Assembly: GCF_001439815.1 (NCBI RefSeq)
Contig: NZ_JYLM01000001.1
Span: forward strand, 372,001-436,000
Reading direction: 5' to 3'
Source of the DNA: Pseudomonas orientalis
GTDB lineage: Bacteria > Pseudomonadota > Gammaproteobacteria > Pseudomonadales > Pseudomonadaceae
DNA length: 64,000 nucleotides
Both the position numbers and the translations under genes were made by a program. The notes beneath the pieces were generated by a model. That model was not told where the DNA came from. It made no database searches and saw only the letters and a program-made list of their open reading frames with translations. Below, piece after piece: positions 43,336 through 51,690 of the stretch; the first letter of the stretch is position 1, and each line of letters begins with the position of its first letter.

Positions 43336-44520
43336 ATGCGTGAAGTAGTGATCGTCGACAGCGTGCGAACCGGCCTGGCCAAGTCCTTTCGCGGCAAGTT
43401 CAACCAGACTCGCCCTGATGACATGGCGGCCCATTGCGTCAACGCGCTGCTGGCCCGCAATGGCATCGACCCGGCCACGGTCGAGGATTGCATCGTCGGC
43501 GCCGGCTCCAACGAAGGGGCCCAGGGCTACAACATCGGACGCAATGTGGCGGTGCTGTCGCAACTGGGCACCGGTACGGCGGGCATGACCCTCAACCGGT
43601 TCTGTTCGTCGGGCCTGCAGGCGATTGCGATTGCGGCCAACCAGATTGCCTCGGGTTGCAGCGACATCATTGTCGCCGGCGGCGTGGAATCCATCAGCCT
43701 GACCATGAAAAGCGTCAACACCGACCACCTGATCAACCCGCTGCTCAAGGAACAGGTGCCGGGCCTCTACTTTCCCATGGGCCAGACCGCCGAAATCGTC
43801 GCGCGGCGCTATGACGTCAGCCGCGAGGATCAGGACCTGTACGCGCTGCAAAGCCAGCGCCGTACGGCCCAGGCCCAGGCGGATGGGCTGTTTGACGATG
43901 AAATCGTGCCGATGGCGGTCAAGTACATCGTCGAAGACAAGCACACCGGCCACACACAGGTGCTCGATGGCGTGGTTGACCGCGACGACTGCAATCGCCC
44001 CGACACCACCCTGGCCAGCCTCAGTGGCCTGAAACCGGTGTTTGCCGAAGACGGTTCGGTGACGGCGGGTAACTCGTCGCAGTTGTCCGACGGTGCGTCG
44101 ATGACCCTGGTGATGAGCCTGGAAAAAGCCCTCGCGTTGGGGCTCAAGCCCAAGGCGTTCTTTCGCGGGTTTACCGTGGCCGGTTGCGAGCCGGATGAAA
44201 TGGGCATCGGCCCGGTGTTCTCGGTGCCCAAACTGCTTAAGGCCAAAGGCTTGCAGATCGCGGATATCGATCTGTGGGAGCTCAACGAAGCGTTTGCCTC
44301 GCAGTGCCTGTATGCGCGTAACCGCCTGCAAATCGACAATGCCAGGTACAACGTCAACGGCGGCTCGATCTCTATCGGCCACCCGTTCGGCATGACCGGC
44401 TCGCGGCAGGTGGGGCACTTGGTGCGTGAGTTGCAGCGGCGCAATCTGCGTTACGGCATCGTCACCATGTGCGTGGGCGGCGGCATGGGCGCAACCGGGT
44501 TGTTTGAAGCTGTGCGCTAG
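43336..44520 (+). CDS. Thiolase family protein (acetyl-CoA acetyltransferase / 3-ketoacyl-CoA thiolase)
   Basis: A 394-residue thiolase. The nucleophilic Cys is in NRFCSSGLQAIAIA, the GGSISIGHPFGMTGSR motif contains the catalytic His, and the C-terminal second Cys is in VTMCVGGGMGATGLFEA. It either condenses two acetyl-CoA or cleaves 3-ketoacyl-CoA in fatty-acid or related degradation; chain specificity cannot be read. GAGG lies 8 bases before the ATG. It is separated from pap by the REPIN array; pap-thiolase adjacency is as I recall it from P. aeruginosa. A terminator follows. Confidence 0.93.
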   Translation: MREVVIVDSVRTGLAKSFRGKFNQTRPDDMAAHCVNALLARNGIDPATVEDCIVGAGSNEGAQGYNIGRNVAVLSQLGTGTAGMTLNRFCSSGLQAIAIAANQIASGCSDIIVAGGVESISLTMKSVNTDHLINPLLKEQVPGLYFPMGQTAEIVARRYDVSREDQDLYALQSQRRTAQAQADGLFDDEIVPMAVKYIVEDKHTGHTQVLDGVVDRDDCNRPDTTLASLSGLKPVFAEDGSVTAGNSSQLSDGASMTLVMSLEKALALGLKPKAFFRGFTVAGCEPDEMGIGPVFSVPKLLKAKGLQIADIDLWELNEAFASQCLYARNRLQIDNARYNVNGGSISIGHPFGMTGSRQVGHLVRELQRRNLRYGIVTMCVGGGMGATGLFEAVR

Positions 44521-44548
44521 GCATTGATGAGGGGCGCGCACACTATCG

Positions 44549-44574
44549 GAGGGGGAGCGTTGCTCCCTCTTTTT
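44549..44574 (+). terminator. Terminator of the thiolase gene
   Basis: AGGGGGAGC-GTT-GCTCCCTCTTTTT: a hairpin with a T-tract 28 bp after the stop codon. Confidence 0.85.
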
Positions 44575-45005
44575 GCCTCTGCCGTTCGATAAATCTCCTT
44601 TAACTTCGACTAAATACTTAGTTTCAAAAACCCCGTTAGGTTTGTTGTCTCAGGCGGCATGTAGTCATATTCTTACGGACGTCTCCAGCGCTAAATAATT
44701 CTCATCTAACTTGTGTGTAGTCCTGTTCCTTCAGTCGTTTTCAAAGTTTTGGCAAATCGCCATAATTTTCCTGCAAGCCTTGATATTCAAAGGCTACATC
44801 ATTAAGAGAAACAGCTGGCTTACTTACTCAAGTGTGAAGTGGACACTTGCCCGGCGTTGAACGTACTTCTGAAATGCAATACAAAAAGTTGGAAAAGCAC
44901 GTCAGAAGAACGTCCTCGATGCATGGGTCGTACCGCTCGTTTAATCAGCCCTGCGCCTGCCGGTGCAAGGCTCCTTAATGACATTTGTTAAGTGGGAATC
45001 TGTAG
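44575..45005 (+). promoter_or_regulatory. Long AT-rich leader/promoter region of the fimbrial operon
   Basis: This 430-bp region contains no supportable ORF and is AT-richer than the surrounding DNA, typical of fimbrial promoters silenced by H-NS-like proteins such as MvaT. It holds an inverted repeat CAAGTGT-N7-ACACTTG (44829-44849). It also holds a longer one, ACGTACTTCTGA (44861-44872) with TCAGAAGAACGT (44902-44913), 11 of 12 pairs matching. No fim-type recombinase gene or exact invertible-element repeats were seen. Confidence 0.5.
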
Positions 45006-45527
45006 ATGAAAACCAAAATGAAAACTGTGCTGTTGTCTGTCGGTCTGCTGGCGGGTTCGATGTCGATGGCGCACGCGGCGGATGGAACGGTGACGTTTAT
45101 CGGGTCGGTCCACTCAGGGGCCTGCTCCATCAAGCCTGACTCCGTCGACCAGACCGTTCGCCTGGGCGCGATTGCCAAGCATCAGTTACAGGCAGGTGGC
45201 AAGTCGGAAGCCCGACGCGTGCTGATCGAACTGGAAGGTTGCGACCTTGCCGGCCTCACGGACAACACGGTCACCACGACCTTCACCGGCGCGCCATCCA
45301 CGGTGGTGCCGGGTGCCATCGGCACGGTCGGCGGTGCAGGCAACCTGGGCATCATGATGACCCATGGCGGTGACCTCGTTAAGTTGGGTGTTCCTACCAA
45401 CCCGCAAGTCATCAGCGCGGGTGATAACACGCTGGAGTTTGGTGCCTACGTACAGGGCGCCGCCACGGGGGACATCATTCCCGGCGACTTCAGCGCGGTC
45501 ACCAATTTCACTTTGGCTTATCAGTAA
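45006..45527 (+). CDS. Fimbrial subunit, probable major pilin (type 1 family)
   Basis: A 173-residue exported protein: signal peptide MKTKMKTVLLSVGLLAGSMS, cleaved after AHA; then a pilin domain with GTVTFIGSVHSGACSI, the paired Cys of the FimA fold, and the C-terminal beta-zipper motif FTLAYQ recognised by the chaperone. First gene of the operon, followed by a strong intercistronic hairpin, which is why it is probably the major rod subunit. Assembled by the downstream usher and chaperone through donor-strand exchange. Confidence 0.9.
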   Translation: MKTKMKTVLLSVGLLAGSMSMAHAADGTVTFIGSVHSGACSIKPDSVDQTVRLGAIAKHQLQAGGKSEARRVLIELEGCDLAGLTDNTVTTTFTGAPSTVVPGAIGTVGGAGNLGIMMTHGGDLVKLGVPTNPQVISAGDNTLEFGAYVQGAATGDIIPGDFSAVTNFTLAYQ

Positions 45528-45533
45528 GTTTCG

Positions 45534-45558
45534 CCCCCGCCACCCTGTGTGGCGGGGG
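45534..45558 (+). promoter_or_regulatory. Intercistronic hairpin after the major pilin gene
   Basis: CCCCCGCCAC-CCTGT-GTGGCGGGGG forms a 10-bp perfect GC stem 6 bp after the pilin stop. No T-tract follows (GGATGCTGACG), so it is not a classic terminator. It more likely stabilises the upstream pilin mRNA or attenuates read-through, raising pilin over the downstream subunits. Confidence 0.65.
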
Positions 45559-45578
45559 GATGCTGACGGGAGATCCAG

Positions 45579-46139
45579 GTGAACACATTCATGCGTCTGG
45601 CTATCGCCTCTTCATTAACGACGTTCATCAGCCCTTGCGTGGTCGCCCAGGCGTCTGCGCAAGGCGATGGGGTCGTGTTGCTGGGGGGCGAAGTGGTTGA
45701 TTCCGCCTGCGGGCTGGAACTGGCCAGTGTCGATCAAACCATCGAGATGCCGCCCGAACCGGTGGGTCGGCTCTTGCGCAACACGCGGGGCGAAGATCAT
45801 CCCTTTCAGTTACGTCTGGTCAATTGCTCATTGACCCGCCCGGACCCGTCGCGGCCAGGTACAAACCTGCCGGATTGGGAACACATGCGCGTGACGTTCG
45901 AAGGCCCCACCGACAGGGCAGGGCTGTCCTTCGCCGTGTCTGGCGACTCGCAGGGTGTTGCCCTGCACATCGTCGACGCCGCCGGCCAGGAAAGTCTGCC
46001 GGGGCAACGCATGGCCCCGGTGCCGTTGGCCGAAGGTGACATGACCCTCAACTACCGATTTTTCCTGGTCGGCAACGGCTTGCCATTGGTGGTCGGGGCT
46101 CACAGTGCCGCGGTGCGGTTCAAGTTGGAATACTTTTGA
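45579..46139 (+). CDS. Fimbrial subunit (minor pilin)
   Basis: A 186-residue pilin-fold protein with a signal peptide (core LAIASSLTTFISPCVVAQAS), a Cys pair (DSACGLELASVDQTIEMP, later LVNCSLTRPD) and the C-terminal zipper FKLEYF. GTG at 45579 has GGGAG upstream; an ATG four codons later is the alternative. It is separated from the major pilin by the hairpin, and its stop region overlaps a possible TTG start of the usher. Confidence 0.87.
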   Translation: MNTFMRLAIASSLTTFISPCVVAQASAQGDGVVLLGGEVVDSACGLELASVDQTIEMPPEPVGRLLRNTRGEDHPFQLRLVNCSLTRPDPSRPGTNLPDWEHMRVTFEGPTDRAGLSFAVSGDSQGVALHIVDAAGQESLPGQRMAPVPLAEGDMTLNYRFFLVGNGLPLVVGAHSAAVRFKLEYF

Positions 46140-46159
46140 ACAGTGATGGACAGGCTTGC

Positions 46160-48763
46160 ATGTTGAATACGTCGAAGATCAAAAATACGCTTCGCCCCGG
46201 GCTGTTCGGCGGGTTGATGTCACTGGCGGGCACTGCACTGGGCGCTGGGGATATCGAGTTCAATACCGACGTGCTCGATCTGAGCGATCGCGCCAATATT
46301 GACTTGTCTCAATTTGCGCGCAGCGGATTCATTCTGTCCGGCACTTACTCGATGGCGGTGCACCTCAATGCCCAGCCTATTGCTGAACAATCGGTAGCGT
46401 TCTATCCCCCCGATAACGACCCTAAGGGCAGCCAGGCTTGTTTGTCGCACAGTCTGGTCGAGCAACTGGGCCTGAAAGTGTCCGAAGCCGGCAAATTGCT
46501 GTGGTGGAAGGACGGCGAGTGCCTGGATATAACCAGCTTGCCCGGCGTGGAGGTCAGTGGTGATTTGGCCACCTCCGCCCTGAGCATCAACGTGCCCCAG
46601 GCCTACCTTGAATACAACGCTATCAATTGGGACCCGCCTTCCCGATGGGATGAAGGCGTGCCGGGGCTGTTGGTGGACTACAGTCTGACGGCGCAGTCCA
46701 ATTACCAGCGCAACGATAGCCAGCGCCAAAATCTCAGTGGTAATGGCACCGTCGGGGCCAATGCCGGTGCCTGGCGTCTCAGGGCGGATTGGCAGGGGCG
46801 GGTGGAGAGCGGCCGGCAGGAGGCGGCCGGCCCGCAAAAGCTGGAGTGGAGCCGCTACTACGCGTATCGCGCCATTCCGGCCTTGAAGGCGCGCCTGGTA
46901 GTGGGTGAGAGCTACCTGTATTCGGACCTGTTCGACAGCTTCCGCTTCACCGGTGCCGCGCTCAATTCGGATCAAAGCCAGCTGCCGCCCAACTTGCGCG
47001 GTTACGCGCCGGAAGTGGTCGGCGTGGCCAAGACCAACGCCAAAGTCATCATCAGCCAGCAGGGCCGTGTGCTCTACGAAACCCTGGTGGCGGCGGGCCC
47101 CTTTCGCATTCAGGACCTCAATGATGCAGTGACCGGCAAGCTGGATGTGCGGGTGGAAGAACAAGACGGTTCGGTCCATACCTTCCAGCTCAATACGGCC
47201 GGCGTGCCCTACCTGACGCGCCCTGGTCAAGTGCGTTACAAGCTGGCGAGCGGGCGACCGTCCAATCTTCAGAATGGCTCCGATGGCGCGTTCTTCGGTA
47301 CCGGGGAGTTTTCCTGGGGCGTGAGCAATGGCTGGTCGTTGTTCGGCGGCGGTATCACCGATAACAACTATCGGGCGTTATCCGTGGGTGCCGGGCGGGA
47401 CTTGCTGGCGTTCGGCGCCGTCTCGCTGGATGTCACGCAGTCCCGTGCCAACGTGTGGAACGAGACCCTCTCGGGTAAATCCTACCGGCTTCAATATTCG
47501 AAGAACTTCGAAGAGTACGACAGCCAGGTGACCTTCGCCGGCTACCGCTTTTCCGAGAAGAACTTCCTGAGCATGAGCGAATACCTGGATGCCCGGCATT
47601 ACGGGTTGAACGGCGAACTCGGCGGGCGTGGGGATTATCGCGACCCCAACGAGGGATGGAAGCCTATCGGTGGCAGCAAGGCGCTGTATACGGTGACGGT
47701 CAACAAGCAGTTTCGTGACCTGGGCGCCACCGTCTACGCCAGTTACAACAAACAGACCTACTGGGACCGGCCGGACACGCATCGCTGGAACCTGTCGCTG
47801 TCGCGCTACTTCAATGTGGGCACGGTCAAGAACATGAGCCTGTCCCTGAACATGTACCGCACCCAGGAATATAACTACAAGGATAACGGCATGGCGCTGA
47901 CGGTCAGCCTGCCGTTGGGGCGTACCGGCACACTCTCGCTGGATGCCAATCGCGCCGCCGGCAAGAACAGCTTTGCGTCGCGCTACAGCGATCGCTTCGA
48001 TGAGCGCAACAGCTACCAGCTCAGTGCCAGCGACACGTCCGCCAGCGGTTACCTGAGCCATATGGGCGACCATGCCGACATCGACGTGAGCGCCAGCCGG
48101 CAACAGGGCGGCTCCAGCAGCCTCGGTGTCTCCGCGCGCGGCGGTGCCACGCTCACGGCCCATGGTGCGGCGCTGCATCGAACCACCAGCACCGGCGGTA
48201 CCCGCCTGATGGTCGATACCGCCGGCGTGCCCGATGTGCCGGTGCGCGGTTATGGCGCGCCGACTCGCAGCAATGCCTTCGGCAAGGCCGTGATCTCGGA
48301 TATCAGCAGCTATCAGCGTACCGCGGCCAGCGTGGATCTGGAGCGCCTGCCGAGCAATGTCGAAGCCACTCAATCGGTCACGCAATTGACGCTCACCGAA
48401 GGGGCAATCGGTTATCGCTCGCTGGATGTGATTGCCGGTGAAAAGGCCATGGCGGTACTGCGCCTGGCGGATGGCAGCGTGCCGCCCTTCGGCGCGACGG
48501 TGCAGAACCTCAAGCAGCAGGACACCGGCATTGTCAATGACGGTGGCGAGGTCTACCTGAGCGGCATCCAGGCCGGCGAGCAGATGACCGTCAGTTGGGG
48601 CGGCGACGCACGCTGCCTGCTCACGCTGCCTGCCACGTTACCTGCCGATGGGTTGACCGATGCCCTGCAACTGCGCTGCCAGCCGGTAGCCGCCGAACCC
48701 TCCTTGCCCGAGCCCGCCGGGCTGTCCGGCACGCCTATTGATACGGAGAACACAGCCTCATGA
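46160..48763 (+). CDS. Fimbrial outer-membrane usher
   Basis: An 867-residue FimD/PapC-type usher that secretes and assembles the pilins across the outer membrane. It has a signal peptide (TLRPGLFGGLMSLAGTALGA) and an N-terminal chaperone-binding domain (IEFNTDVLDLSDRANIDLSQ). A 24-strand barrel follows with a plug domain around VVGVAKTNAKVIISQQGRVL, then C-terminal domains with a conserved Cys pair (DARCLLTL, LQLRCQP). I prefer the ATG at 46160; a TTG at 46136 overlapping the previous stop would add eight residues before the signal peptide. Its stop overlaps the chaperone start by 4 bp. Confidence 0.94.
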   Translation: MLNTSKIKNTLRPGLFGGLMSLAGTALGAGDIEFNTDVLDLSDRANIDLSQFARSGFILSGTYSMAVHLNAQPIAEQSVAFYPPDNDPKGSQACLSHSLVEQLGLKVSEAGKLLWWKDGECLDITSLPGVEVSGDLATSALSINVPQAYLEYNAINWDPPSRWDEGVPGLLVDYSLTAQSNYQRNDSQRQNLSGNGTVGANAGAWRLRADWQGRVESGRQEAAGPQKLEWSRYYAYRAIPALKARLVVGESYLYSDLFDSFRFTGAALNSDQSQLPPNLRGYAPEVVGVAKTNAKVIISQQGRVLYETLVAAGPFRIQDLNDAVTGKLDVRVEEQDGSVHTFQLNTAGVPYLTRPGQVRYKLASGRPSNLQNGSDGAFFGTGEFSWGVSNGWSLFGGGITDNNYRALSVGAGRDLLAFGAVSLDVTQSRANVWNETLSGKSYRLQYSKNFEEYDSQVTFAGYRFSEKNFLSMSEYLDARHYGLNGELGGRGDYRDPNEGWKPIGGSKALYTVTVNKQFRDLGATVYASYNKQTYWDRPDTHRWNLSLSRYFNVGTVKNMSLSLNMYRTQEYNYKDNGMALTVSLPLGRTGTLSLDANRAAGKNSFASRYSDRFDERNSYQLSASDTSASGYLSHMGDHADIDVSASRQQGGSSSLGVSARGGATLTAHGAALHRTTSTGGTRLMVDTAGVPDVPVRGYGAPTRSNAFGKAVISDISSYQRTAASVDLERLPSNVEATQSVTQLTLTEGAIGYRSLDVIAGEKAMAVLRLADGSVPPFGATVQNLKQQDTGIVNDGGEVYLSGIQAGEQMTVSWGGDARCLLTLPATLPADGLTDALQLRCQPVAAEPSLPEPAGLSGTPIDTENTAS

Positions 48764-49521
48764 TGCCGAACACACGTCCCCTATTCCCGACTTTCGCGCT
48801 GTTGACCCTGGCCTTGAGCCAAAGCGCCAACGCTGCGGTGGGCCTGGACCGTACCCGCGTGATTTTCGACGGTGGCAAAGATGCTACCAGCGTGAACATC
48901 ACCAACAACAATACCCAGTTGCCCTATCTGGCCCAGGGCTGGATCGAGGATGAAACCGGTAAAAAAATCACCACGCCGTTGATCGTGCTCCCGCCGGTGC
49001 AACGCCTGGAGCCGGGTAAACAAAGCCAGGTGAAGGTCCAGGCGTTGCCGGCGGCCAAGTTGCTGCCCCAGGATCGGGAGACGGTGTATTACTTCAACCT
49101 GAGGGAGATTCCGCCGCGCAGCGATAAGTCCAACACCCTGCAGATCGCCCTGCAAACCCGCATCAAGCTGTTCTACCGCCCGCAAGCCATCGAGCCGAGC
49201 CAGCAGGACCTGTCCAACCCGTGGCAGCAAAAACTGACCCTGACCCGCGAGGGCGATCAATACCGCGTGAATAACCCCACGCCGTACTACGTGACGCTGG
49301 TGGATGCGCGTAACAGCAAGGACGGCAAGACCGTGCCGGGTTTCGTGCCACTGATGGTGCCCCCCAAAGGCACCCTGGTTCTGGGGCCTACCGCCAAGGC
49401 CATGGGTACAACCCCGTATCTGGCTTATGTGAACGATTACGGCGGCCGTCCGCTCCTGGCTTTCACCTGCACGGGCGATACCTGCGCAGTGAACCCGCAG
49501 GCCGTGCCGGCGAATGAGTAA
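48760..49521 (+). CDS. Periplasmic pilus chaperone (PapD/FimC type)
   Basis: A 253-residue exported protein: signal peptide ending SQSANA, then an immunoglobulin-like domain starting AVGLDRTRVIFDGG with the conserved Arg8 of the subunit-binding cleft. The second cleft residue, Lys112, is in LQTRIKLFYRP. The short F1-G1 loop is of the FGS (type 1/P pilus) class. It stabilises pilins and delivers them to the usher. Translation is coupled to the usher by a 4-bp overlap. Confidence 0.94.
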   Translation: MMPNTRPLFPTFALLTLALSQSANAAVGLDRTRVIFDGGKDATSVNITNNNTQLPYLAQGWIEDETGKKITTPLIVLPPVQRLEPGKQSQVKVQALPAAKLLPQDRETVYYFNLREIPPRSDKSNTLQIALQTRIKLFYRPQAIEPSQQDLSNPWQQKLTLTREGDQYRVNNPTPYYVTLVDARNSKDGKTVPGFVPLMVPPKGTLVLGPTAKAMGTTPYLAYVNDYGGRPLLAFTCTGDTCAVNPQAVPANE

Positions 49522-49539
49522 GGGGGGCTGGAGAACGTC

Positions 49540-50121
49540 ATGAAGTCGCGAAAAGTGAAGGTCCTGGGCGGTCTGTTATGGGCCCTGGCGGTGAGCGCAC
49601 AGGCCGCCGATGAGGACGATATCGAAGGCATGAGCGGCCTGCTGAATGTGCTCGGGTCCATGCATGAGTCGCCTTGCAGCCTGGAAATGACGTCGCTGCA
49701 TCAGACCGTCGACCTGGACGCCGTCTCGACCAGCCAGTTGCAACGGCCCGGTGACCAGGCCACCCCCAAGGCTTTTCAACTGCGGTTCACCGATTGCCTG
49801 CGCACCGCCGGCCGTATACGCAATGAACGTACGGGCAACCTGACCTGGAGTGCTTACCAACCGGTGCTGTCGGTTACGTTCGAGGCGCCGGCCGATGCCG
49901 ACGATCCACGGCTGGTCAAAGTGCAGGGCATCACCGGCATGGGCCTGCAATTGACCGACGCCCTCGGCCGCGACGTGCAGTTGGGCACCCGGGGCCAGCC
50001 GCTGTTCATGCCCGTGGGTCGCAATACCCAGACCTGGAATGTACGGCCCACGCGCACCGCTGCGCCGTTGATCAGCGGGCCATTCAGGGCCGTGGTGGAT
50101 TTCAGGCTCACTTATGAGTAA
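49540..50121 (+). CDS. Fimbrial subunit (minor pilin)
   Basis: A 193-residue exported pilin: signal peptide KVLGGLLWALAVSAQA, then GLLNVLGSMHESPCSLEMTS and LRFTDCLRTAG giving the FimA-type disulfide, and a C-terminal FRLTYE zipper. Similar in layout to the product of 45579-46139. It directly follows the chaperone (18 bp) and overlaps the extended frame of the next subunit gene. Confidence 0.87.
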   Translation: MKSRKVKVLGGLLWALAVSAQAADEDDIEGMSGLLNVLGSMHESPCSLEMTSLHQTVDLDAVSTSQLQRPGDQATPKAFQLRFTDCLRTAGRIRNERTGNLTWSAYQPVLSVTFEAPADADDPRLVKVQGITGMGLQLTDALGRDVQLGTRGQPLFMPVGRNTQTWNVRPTRTAAPLISGPFRAVVDFRLTYE

Positions 50122-50131
50122 GGGTGCAACG

Positions 50132-50614
50132 ATGGCTAAATCAATCGGCCTGATTGCCGGCGGTGTGTGGCTGGCGGTCAGCCAGGGCCTGCAGGCCGAC
50201 ACCAGTTTGACTATTCGCGCGGTGATCATTGCGCCCCCGCCGTGCGTGATCAATGGCGGCAGCACGCTTGACGTGCCGTTCGGCAATGACCTGCTGACGT
50301 CACGGGTTGACGGGGTCAATTACCGTCGCGGGGTGCCGTATACCGTCACCTGCAGTTCCCCGTTCAGCAATGCCTTGACCCTGGAGCTCAAGGGCACGGC
50401 GGCGGCGTTTGACAACCGTGTGCTCGCCACCCGCAAAGCGGACCTGGGCGTCCGGTTGTTTGTGAATGGTGCTGACTGGCCGCTGAATACGGCGGTGAAT
50501 TTCACCTATCCCAATTTTCCCGTGGTGCAGGCGGTGCCGGTCAAACGTGCGGGCAGCAAGCTGACCGGCGGAGCCTTCGATGCCGCCGCGACCCTGGTGG
50601 TCGATTACCAATGA
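50132..50614 (+). CDS. Fimbrial subunit, PapG/FimG-like short pilin
   Basis: A 160-residue exported pilin (signal MAKSIGLIAGGVWLAVSQGL). The pattern TIRAVIIAPPPCVINGGSTL with GVPYTVTCSSPFSNALTLEL is typical of tip-fibrillum adaptor subunits of the FimF/FimG/PapK kind, and it ends LVVDYQ. I chose the start at 50132 (AAGGG upstream); a frame starting at 50114 overlaps the previous stop. Closely related in layout to the next gene product. Confidence 0.87.
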   Translation: MAKSIGLIAGGVWLAVSQGLQADTSLTIRAVIIAPPPCVINGGSTLDVPFGNDLLTSRVDGVNYRRGVPYTVTCSSPFSNALTLELKGTAAAFDNRVLATRKADLGVRLFVNGADWPLNTAVNFTYPNFPVVQAVPVKRAGSKLTGGAFDAAATLVVDYQ

Positions 50615-50627
50615 CGAGGAATGATCA

Positions 50628-51107
50628 ATGACATTTTGGCAGCAGCGAGCATTGCTCACCTTGTGTTGCATCGGCCTGTGCAGTGGCGCGTCGGCCAACG
50701 TGACCTTCAGCGGAACGCTGAACGAACCGCCTCCCTGCACGATCGATGCGGGCAACACCCTTGAGATTGACTTTGGCGATGTCGGGGTAAAACGCGTCGA
50801 CGGGGAGAGGTATCGCAGAGGGGTTGGCTACGCGATCAGTTGCGGCACCGACACCCTGCCATGGGCATTGAAACTGAGCGTCAACGGCACCCCCACGGCG
50901 TTTGACGGTTCAGCGGTGCAGACCAGCGTGCCTGCGCTGGGCATTCGGGTGTTTCAGAACAACCTGCCGTTTGCCCTCAATACGCCTCTGGACATCACCC
51001 TGTCGTCACCGCCGACCCTGGAGGTAGTGCCCGTGCAGCAACCGGGTGCAACGCTGCCTCCCGCCAGGTTCACAGCGGTGGCCACGTTGTTGGCCGAATA
51101 TCAGTAG
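50628..51107 (+). CDS. Fimbrial subunit, short tip-type pilin
   Basis: A 159-residue exported pilin (signal QQRALLTLCCIGLCSGASA). The sequence VTFSGTLNEPPPCTIDAGNT, then GVGYAISCGTDTLPWALKLS, parallels the preceding subunit, indicating tandem duplication. C-terminal zipper LLAEYQ. A GAGGAATG ribosome site lies 13 bp after the previous stop. Confidence 0.87.
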   Translation: MTFWQQRALLTLCCIGLCSGASANVTFSGTLNEPPPCTIDAGNTLEIDFGDVGVKRVDGERYRRGVGYAISCGTDTLPWALKLSVNGTPTAFDGSAVQTSVPALGIRVFQNNLPFALNTPLDITLSSPPTLEVVPVQQPGATLPPARFTAVATLLAEYQ

Positions 51108-51118
51108 GAGCTGAATCG

Positions 51119-51655
51119 ATGCGATATCAAAGGGTTCAAACGGCAGGCCTGGCCGTCCTGCTCGGCGTCGGCCTGATCCCCCTGGGGCAGGCGGCGGACA
51201 ATTTGCGTTTCAAAGGCAACCTGGTTGAAGAGGCCTGCACCCTGCGCCCCGGCGACGAGGCCATCACGCTGGAACTCTGGGACCTCACCAGCAAGTACCT
51301 CTATCTCAACACGCGCTCGGTGGGTAAGCGTTTCAAGCTGCACCTGGAAGACTGCGACACCACGATCGGCAACTCGGTGACCATCACCTTCGGTGGCGCC
51401 GAGAACAGAGAGCTTCCCGGCTTGCTCGCGCTGGACGGTGGCAGCGGAGCCTCCGGCATTGGCGTCGGCATGGAGACGCTGAGCGACAAACCCTTGCCCT
51501 TGAATACCGTCAGCGACAAACAGGTGTTGAGCGACGGCAGCAATGCCATCGAGCTCAAGGCTTATGTGCAGGGCGAGCCGACCGCCATCCAGGATCAAAC
51601 CATCGGGCACGGTGCCTACACGGTGACCTCAACTTTTACGCTGGATTATCCATAG
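51119..51655 (+). CDS. Fimbrial subunit (pilin fold)
   Basis: A 178-residue exported pilin (signal near QTAGLAVLLGVGLIPLGQA). It has LRFKGNLVEEACTLRPGDEA and KLHLEDCDTTIGNSVTITF with the disulfide Cys, and ends FTLDYP. It lies directly upstream of the two adhesin-like genes, as a tip adaptor would, but resembles major-type pilins in length. TAGGAG precedes its ATG. Confidence 0.87.
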   Translation: MRYQRVQTAGLAVLLGVGLIPLGQAADNLRFKGNLVEEACTLRPGDEAITLELWDLTSKYLYLNTRSVGKRFKLHLEDCDTTIGNSVTITFGGAENRELPGLLALDGGSGASGIGVGMETLSDKPLPLNTVSDKQVLSDGSNAIELKAYVQGEPTAIQDQTIGHGAYTVTSTFTLDYP

Positions 51656-51690
51656 GCTGTGGCCGGGTGGCGGAACAACGAGAGAACAAG

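Noticed and set aside
44575..45005. Possible invertible fim-type switch upstream of the fimbrial operon
   Set aside because: The inverted repeats are short or imperfect, do not flank a promoter-sized segment, and no recombinase gene is in the window.
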